Of a DNA stretch of 39,442 nt, positions 35,857-39,442 are shown piece by piece. The translations under genes and the position numbers were made by a program. The DNA comes from Falsiroseomonas sp. (lineage in GTDB: Bacteria > Pseudomonadota > Alphaproteobacteria > Acetobacterales > Acetobacteraceae): contig NZ_JAUYTS010000204.1 in the NCBI RefSeq assembly GCF_030695085.1, positions 1-39,442 on the forward strand. Direction: 5' to 3'. How positions within the stretch are numbered: the stretch's first letter is position 1; every line of letters starts with the position of its first letter. The notes under the pieces were generated by a model, which saw nothing but the letters and a program-made list of their open reading frames with translations, searched no databases and was not told where the DNA came from.

Positions 35857-36228
35857 CTAATCCTCATGGAAGCCGGCCTCCATCAGGCCGATGATCGCCT
35901 CCATCGCCTCCTTGGCGTCCCAGCCCTCGGCCTCCACCACCACTTCGCTGCCCTGGCCGGCGCCCAGCATCATCAGCCCCATGATGGAACACGCCGGCAC
36001 GGATTGCCCGTGGCGCGAGACGTTGACGCAGGCGGAGAAGCGTTCGGCGACCGTCACCAGCTTGGCCGCCGCGCGGGCGTGCAGGCCGCGGCTGTTGATG
36101 ATCTTCACCGTCTGCCGCATCGCCAGCCCGCCGGAGCTGTCGCAGCCACAAGGTCCAGGTTCCACCGCGCCAGCGTTGGGCTGGGCGCCCGCCTTGGATT
36201 CGCCGGCTTCGTCGGGCCATTCGTTCAT
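35857..36228 (-). CDS. ptsH: HPr phosphocarrier with an N-terminal extension
   Basis: The 123-residue product contains a full HPr domain from about 37: RQTVKIINSRGLHARAAAK with the phospho-His50 and PACSIMGLMML with Ser81, the site used by HPr kinase. Before it lie 36 extra residues including Cys-Gly-Cys (27-29). The start at 36228 overlaps the EIIA stop in ATGA and has AAGGGA upstream, which supports the long form; a start at 36120 would give a normal-length HPr. Both regulatory sites (His and Ser) are present, so it can be controlled by HprK. Confidence 0.93.
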   Translation of the reverse strand: MNEWPDEAGESKAGAQPNAGAVEPGPCGCDSSGGLAMRQTVKIINSRGLHARAAAKLVTVAERFSACVNVSRHGQSVPACSIMGLMMLGAGQGSEVVVEAEGWDAKEAMEAIIGLMEAGFHED

Positions 36229-36686
36229 GGATCGTCCCTTTTCGGGCCTGCATCGGGCGTGGCGTGACCGTTGGAGGACAGGGACCGCCCCCCTTCGGAC
36301 ATATCCGCCGCGCTGGCGATGTATTTCCGCCCGGCTGCGGTGGCATGGGCAACGGCTTCGGGCAAGGGCTCACTGCCCCTGATCTTGGCGAGCTTCACCA
36401 GCAGCGGCAGGTTCACCCCGGCGATGACCTCCACCGTACGATGGTCGCAGAGCTGGAAGGCGAGGTTCGAGGGGGTGCCGCCGAGGATGTCGGTCAGCAC
36501 CACCACGCCATCGCCCTGGTCGACGCGGGCGATGCAGTGGCGGATATCCTCCCGCCGCGCTTCCAGCTTGTCCTCGGGATAGATGCAGACCGTCGCGACG
36601 GCGCCCTGTGGACCGACCACATGCTCCATGGCGAGGCGCAATTCCTCGGCGAGACGGCCGTGGGTGACAAGCACAAGACCGATCAT
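36225..36686 (-). CDS. PTS EIIA component, mannose (Man) family
   Basis: The 153-residue protein begins MIGLVLVTHGRLAEEL with the phosphorylated His9. The second signature is LTDILGGTPSNLAF. A polar tail of about 25 residues ends it. It accepts phosphate from HPr. Since no EIIB/C/D is present, it is most likely a regulatory output of the cascade, as in other alphaproteobacteria. The start at 36686 overlaps the rapZ stop in ATGA; its stop overlaps the HPr start. Confidence 0.93.
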   Translation of the reverse strand: MIGLVLVTHGRLAEELRLAMEHVVGPQGAVATVCIYPEDKLEARREDIRHCIARVDQGDGVVVLTDILGGTPSNLAFQLCDHRTVEVIAGVNLPLLVKLAKIRGSEPLPEAVAHATAAGRKYIASAADMSEGGRSLSSNGHATPDAGPKRDDP

Positions 36687-37633
36687 GATGTGTGCGACAG
36701 GGCCTCCCGCCCCGCAACCAATGCCCCTCCCGGTGAAGTCGGAGGGGTGGCCAATTCGCGGTGGATCAAATCCACCCGCCAGCCAAGAGACGCGAGATGG
36801 GTTGCCAGACGCTCCGCCACAAGGACGGAGCGGTGCCGCCCGCCGGTGCAGCCGATGGCGACTGTCAAATACTTCTTCCCCTCTGCGGCGTAGCGGGGCA
36901 ACAGCAGCTCCATCATCCCGGTCATGCGGTCCCAGAATGGGGTGAAGGCGGCATCGGACTCGACAAAGTCGGCGATCGGCGCATCGCGCCCGGTCATCGG
37001 CCGCAAGGCCGGGTCGTAATGCGGGTTGCGCAGGAAGCGCACATCCCAGACCAGATCCGCCTCGCGCGGCAGTCCTTTCGGAAAGCCGAATGAGACGATG
37101 CCGAGCGCCAGCCCCACCGCATTCTCCGGCTGAAAACGCCGCTCGATCATCCGGCGCAGCTCCGGCAGCGGCAATTCGGAGGTATCCACCACCCAATCTG
37201 CCGCATCCCGCAGCGGCGCCAGCAGCGCGGCTTCCCGCGCGATGCCCTCCGTCACCCGGCTGCCCAGCGCACCGCCGGGCGCCAGCGGGTGGCGCCGGCG
37301 GGTTTCGGAGAAACGGCGCAGCAGCACCGGCTCCTCCGCCGTCGCGAAGACCAGGTTGGCGGCGATGCCCGGATCGGCGCGCAGCCGCGCCATCTGGTCC
37401 AGCAGGATCGAGGCGTCGAAACCGCGGGAGCGGGTGTCCACGCCGATCGCCAGCGGCGCATCGCCATCCGCCACCAGCTCCGACAGGATTTGCAGCGGCG
37501 GGTTGTCCACCGTCTCGAAGCCCAGATCCTCCAGCGTGCGGAGAATGCTGGCCTTGCCGGCGCCGGACAGGCCGGTGACCAGCAGCACCGGGCGCGGTCC
37601 GCGGTTCATACCGGGGTTCATACCGGCGTTCAT
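36683..37633 (-). CDS. rapZ: RapZ family nucleotide-binding / RNase adapter protein
   Basis: The 316-residue product has a Walker A GLSGAGKA (21-28), the family VDNPPLQIL and IGVDTRSRGFD, and the C-terminal signature IGCTGGRHRSV (about 260-270). In E. coli RapZ guides sRNA decay and glucosamine-6-phosphate synthesis; in alphaproteobacteria it is tied to the PTS cascade. The start at 37633 overlaps the hprK stop in ATGA. The first 11 residues are MNxG repeats, made by 12-bp tandem repeats that offer ATGs also at 37621 and 37609. Confidence 0.92.
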   Translation of the reverse strand: MNAGMNPGMNRGPRPVLLVTGLSGAGKASILRTLEDLGFETVDNPPLQILSELVADGDAPLAIGVDTRSRGFDASILLDQMARLRADPGIAANLVFATAEEPVLLRRFSETRRRHPLAPGGALGSRVTEGIAREAALLAPLRDAADWVVDTSELPLPELRRMIERRFQPENAVGLALGIVSFGFPKGLPREADLVWDVRFLRNPHYDPALRPMTGRDAPIADFVESDAAFTPFWDRMTGMMELLLPRYAAEGKKYLTVAIGCTGGRHRSVLVAERLATHLASLGWRVDLIHRELATPPTSPGGALVAGREALSHTS

Positions 37634-37639
37634 ACCGGG
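37604..37639 (-). repeat. Three 12-bp tandem repeats at the rapZ start
   Basis: Copies at 37604-37615, 37616-37627 and 37628-37639 differ at one base. Each carries an in-frame ATG (37609, 37621, 37633). Changes in copy number would keep the frame but move or remove alternative starts. Confidence 0.85.
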
Positions 37640-38094
37640 GGCCGGCCTTGCAGGGCGCCGGCCGCCATGCGGGCCCGGCCGCAGGCGGTGGCGAGCGCGA
37701 AACCCAGCTTGTCCGGCGCCGAGGCCTCCTGGCCGCGCAGCGCGATCTGCGGCACCGCGCGGCCAAGCGCGTTGTACCATTCCGGCTCCGGCATCCTGGG
37801 CAGGGGGGCATCCGGCGGCAGCAACCGCACCGCCAGCCGCAGCCGCACCGGGCCTGCCACCGGCAGGTCCTGCATCAGGCCAAGGCCGCGGATTTCCAGC
37901 ATGCCGCGCAGCGGCGCCGGCGCGCTGGCCCGCAGCGCCTCACCTTCCGCCACCAGTTCCACCTGGTCATCCGCCACCAGCATCCAGCCCCGGCCGAGCA
38001 GGCGAAGGACCAGGTCGGATTTGCCGCTGCCTGATGGTCCCAGGATCAGAACGCCTTCCTCATCCAGGGCCACGCAGGACCCGTGCAGTGACAT
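37630..38094 (-). CDS. hprK: HPr kinase/phosphorylase, short alphaproteobacterial form
   Basis: The 154-residue protein has only the C-terminal kinase domain of HprK: P-loop GPSGSGKS (19-26), VADDQVEL (40-47), then RGMLEIRGLGL. Long Firmicute HprK has an extra N-terminal domain and about 310 residues; the short form is normal in alphaproteobacteria. It would phosphorylate HPr at Ser81. The start at 38094 has AAGGTGA about 10 nt upstream. It is the first gene of the cascade operon. A 6-codon frame (MVRRPG, stop at the ribosome site) lies just upstream. Confidence 0.9.
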   Translation of the reverse strand: MSLHGSCVALDEEGVLILGPSGSGKSDLVLRLLGRGWMLVADDQVELVAEGEALRASAPAPLRGMLEIRGLGLMQDLPVAGPVRLRLAVRLLPPDAPLPRMPEPEWYNALGRAVPQIALRGQEASAPDKLGFALATACGRARMAAGALQGRPPV

Positions 38095-38174
38095 GACAGA
38101 TACTTCACCTTAGCCAGGGCGGCGGACCATGGCAGAAAGGTGGCGAGGGTTAAAGAGGACTCGGCTTGAGCGCG

Positions 38175-38213
38175 CCCCGGTTGCCAGCCCCGGTTGCCAG
38201 CCCCGGTTGCCAG
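38175..38213 (+). repeat. Three 13-bp direct repeats upstream of the dehydratase gene
   Basis: CCCCGGTTGCCAG occurs three times without change (38175-38187, 38188-38200, 38201-38213), followed at once by a G-run and the ATG at 38219. The 13-bp period is not a multiple of 3, which speaks against coding through it. Possible roles are protein binding or slippage; none is proven. Confidence 0.85.
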
Positions 38214-38242
38214 GGGGGATGGCCGCTGCCAGCTTCGCGCCC

Positions 38243-39181
38243 ATGCCAGACCCCAGCCAAGCCGCCATCGAGGCCGCCGCCGCCCGCATCGCCCCCCATA
38301 TCCGCCGCACCCCGGTGATGCGGCTGGAGGGCGCCGATCTCGGGCTGTCCATCCCCTTGATCCTGAAGCTGGAACTGCTCCAGGCCACCGGTTCCTTCAA
38401 GCCGCGCGGGGCCTTCAACCGGCTGCTGTCGCTGGCGGTGCCGGAAGCGGGCGTGGTCACCGCATCCGGCGGCAATCACGGCGCCGCGGTGGCCTACGCC
38501 GCCCGCGCCCTGGGCCACAGGGCGGAGGTGTTCTGCCCGGTGGCGACGCCTGCCGCCAAGACCGACCGCATCGAGAGCTACGGCGCCACCCTGCACCGCA
38601 TCGGTGCCGCCTATGACGAGGCGCGCATCGCCAGCGAGGCCCGCGCGGCGGAGACCGGGGCGCTGCTGGTGCACGCCTACGACCAGCCGGAGATCCTGGC
38701 CGGGCAGGGCACCGTCGGCATGGAATTGTGGCAGGACGCGCCGGAGGCGACGCATGTGCTGGTGGCGACCGGCGGCGGCGGGCTGATCGGCGGCATCGCC
38801 GCCTGGTACGCGGATAGGGGCGCGCAGGTCATCAGCGTGGAGCCGGAGGGCTGCCCGGCGCTGCACCATGCCCTCGCCGCCGGCCGCCCGCTGCCCGCGC
38901 CGGTCGGCGGGCTGGCGGCGGACAGTCTGGGGGCGAAGCAGATCGGCGCGCTGTCCTTTGCCGTGGCCCGGGAGCATGTGGCGCAGGCCGTGCTGGTGCC
39001 GGATGCCGCGATCGCGGAGGCGCAGCGCCGCCTGTGGTCCGCGCTGCGCCTGGTGGCAGAACCGGGCGGCGCCGCGGCACTGGCCGCGCTGGTCAGCGGC
39101 GCCTTCATCCCGCCCGCCGCGGCGCGCGTCGCGGTGGTGCTGTGCGGGTCGAACACCGACCCGGCGAAGATCACCGGCTGA
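38243..39181 (+). CDS. Threonine/serine dehydratase-like PLP enzyme
   Basis: The 312-residue fold-type II PLP enzyme has ATGSFKPRGAFN with the PLP lysine (about residue 53), ASGGNHGAAVAYAA, and the Gly-rich phosphate loop VATGGGGLIGG. It resembles IlvA/TdcB-type or serine racemase-like enzymes; there is no regulatory ACT domain, so it is the short catabolic-type form. The exact substrate is uncertain. The start at 38243 (MPDPSQAAIEAAAARIAPHIRRTPV) fits the family best; 38219 would add 8 residues and has a G-run right before it. Divergent from hprK. Confidence 0.88.
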   Translation: MPDPSQAAIEAAAARIAPHIRRTPVMRLEGADLGLSIPLILKLELLQATGSFKPRGAFNRLLSLAVPEAGVVTASGGNHGAAVAYAARALGHRAEVFCPVATPAAKTDRIESYGATLHRIGAAYDEARIASEARAAETGALLVHAYDQPEILAGQGTVGMELWQDAPEATHVLVATGGGGLIGGIAAWYADRGAQVISVEPEGCPALHHALAAGRPLPAPVGGLAADSLGAKQIGALSFAVAREHVAQAVLVPDAAIAEAQRRLWSALRLVAEPGGAAALAALVSGAFIPPAAARVAVVLCGSNTDPAKITG

Positions 39182-39303
39182 CGGTTACGCAGAATTCAGC
39201 GCCACCCCATGCCGCGGACAGGAGGCCGCGTGCAGTCTGCGCGAATCGAAGGCGATTCCCCCCGGCCGCCGCGAGTCCCTGCATCCGGAGAGGAAGACCC
39301 ACC

Positions 39304-39442
39304 ATGCGAAACACGATTCGCCTGCTCATTGCCGCCGCCCTGCTCGGCGCGCCGCTGCTGCTGACCGCGCCGGCCGGCGCCCAGCTGCTGTCCGCGCCCA
39401 CGCCGCAGGTGACCGAAGGCGCCGCGGCACCCCAGGCCGCCA
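39304..39442 (+). CDS. Secreted or exported protein, N-terminal fragment
   Basis: Only 46 codons are in the window. A signal peptide is clear (MRNTIRLLIAAALLGAPLLL, cleavage near AGAQ about residue 27), then Ser/Pro/Ala-rich mature sequence. GAGGA lies about 9 nt before the ATG at 39304. The family cannot be judged from this fragment. The 122-nt gap before it shows nothing notable. Confidence 0.7.
   Translation, partial: MRNTIRLLIAAALLGAPLLLTAPAGAQLLSAPTPQVTEGAAAPQAA

Noticed and set aside
38110..38128. Six-codon leader peptide (MVRRPG) before hprK
   Set aside because: Too short to judge, no ribosome site seen, and no codon bias that suggests attenuation.

Overview
The window is chromosomal DNA from a very GC-rich alphaproteobacterium, most likely an Acetobacteraceae member of the Roseomonas type. 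The reasons are the composition, the alphaproteobacterial gene orders (metK-trmB, rimP-nusA-ylxR/ylxQ-infB, hprK-rapZ-EIIA-HPr-EI), a Bug/TctC solute receptor, and the interspersed palindromic repeats. This taxonomic call rests on protein resemblance and gene order read by eye, not on a database search. No phage, transposase, CRISPR array, tRNA or rRNA was seen.

Layout. 1-4012 (minus strand): the translation/transcription operon rimP-nusA-ylxR-infB (infB runs off the window), preceded by a sigma70-like promoter and a leader terminator. 4211-4898 (plus): a PEP-CTERM surface protein behind a close match to the sigma54 -24/-12 consensus. 4916-8447 (minus): dapB with a coupled DUF7002-like gene, metK, and trmB. 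8762-10875 (plus): a Bug/TctC receptor coupled to a degenerate M28-like peptidase. 10914-16475: dnaK-dnaJ, a DUF3422 membrane protein, a palindrome-rich repeat and grpE. 16600-18416 (minus): a small secreted protein coupled to an unusual six-TM chemoreceptor. 18528-20063: murJ. 20070-22938 (minus): ribA, a small conserved protein, an L,D-transpeptidase-like protein and a PagL-like barrel protein. 23237-25325: an orphan OmpR-type regulator, a RutE-like nitroreductase and nfuA.

25461-25701 holds a GC-rich tandem repeat of about 104 bp. It is followed on the minus strand by the run TauE/SafE permease, TIGR02186 protein and universal stress protein. 28126-30917: a UshA-like 5'-nucleotidase converging with an MgtC/DUF4010 membrane protein. 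30949-32795 (minus): a PQQ-type sugar dehydrogenase coupled to a dihaem cytochrome c, with a LacI-type operator candidate upstream. 32939-33574: a DUF938 methyltransferase. 33985-38094 (minus): the complete regulatory phosphotransferase cascade hprK-rapZ-EIIA-HPr-EI, mostly with ATGA overlaps. 38243-39181: a threonine/serine dehydratase. 39304 to the end: the start of a secreted protein.

Most of the window is housekeeping. The parts that merit attention are the sigma54-driven PEP-CTERM gene lying between two housekeeping blocks, the leader hairpins before rimP and trmB, several translationally coupled pairs with one unknown partner, and the tandem and palindromic repeat elements.
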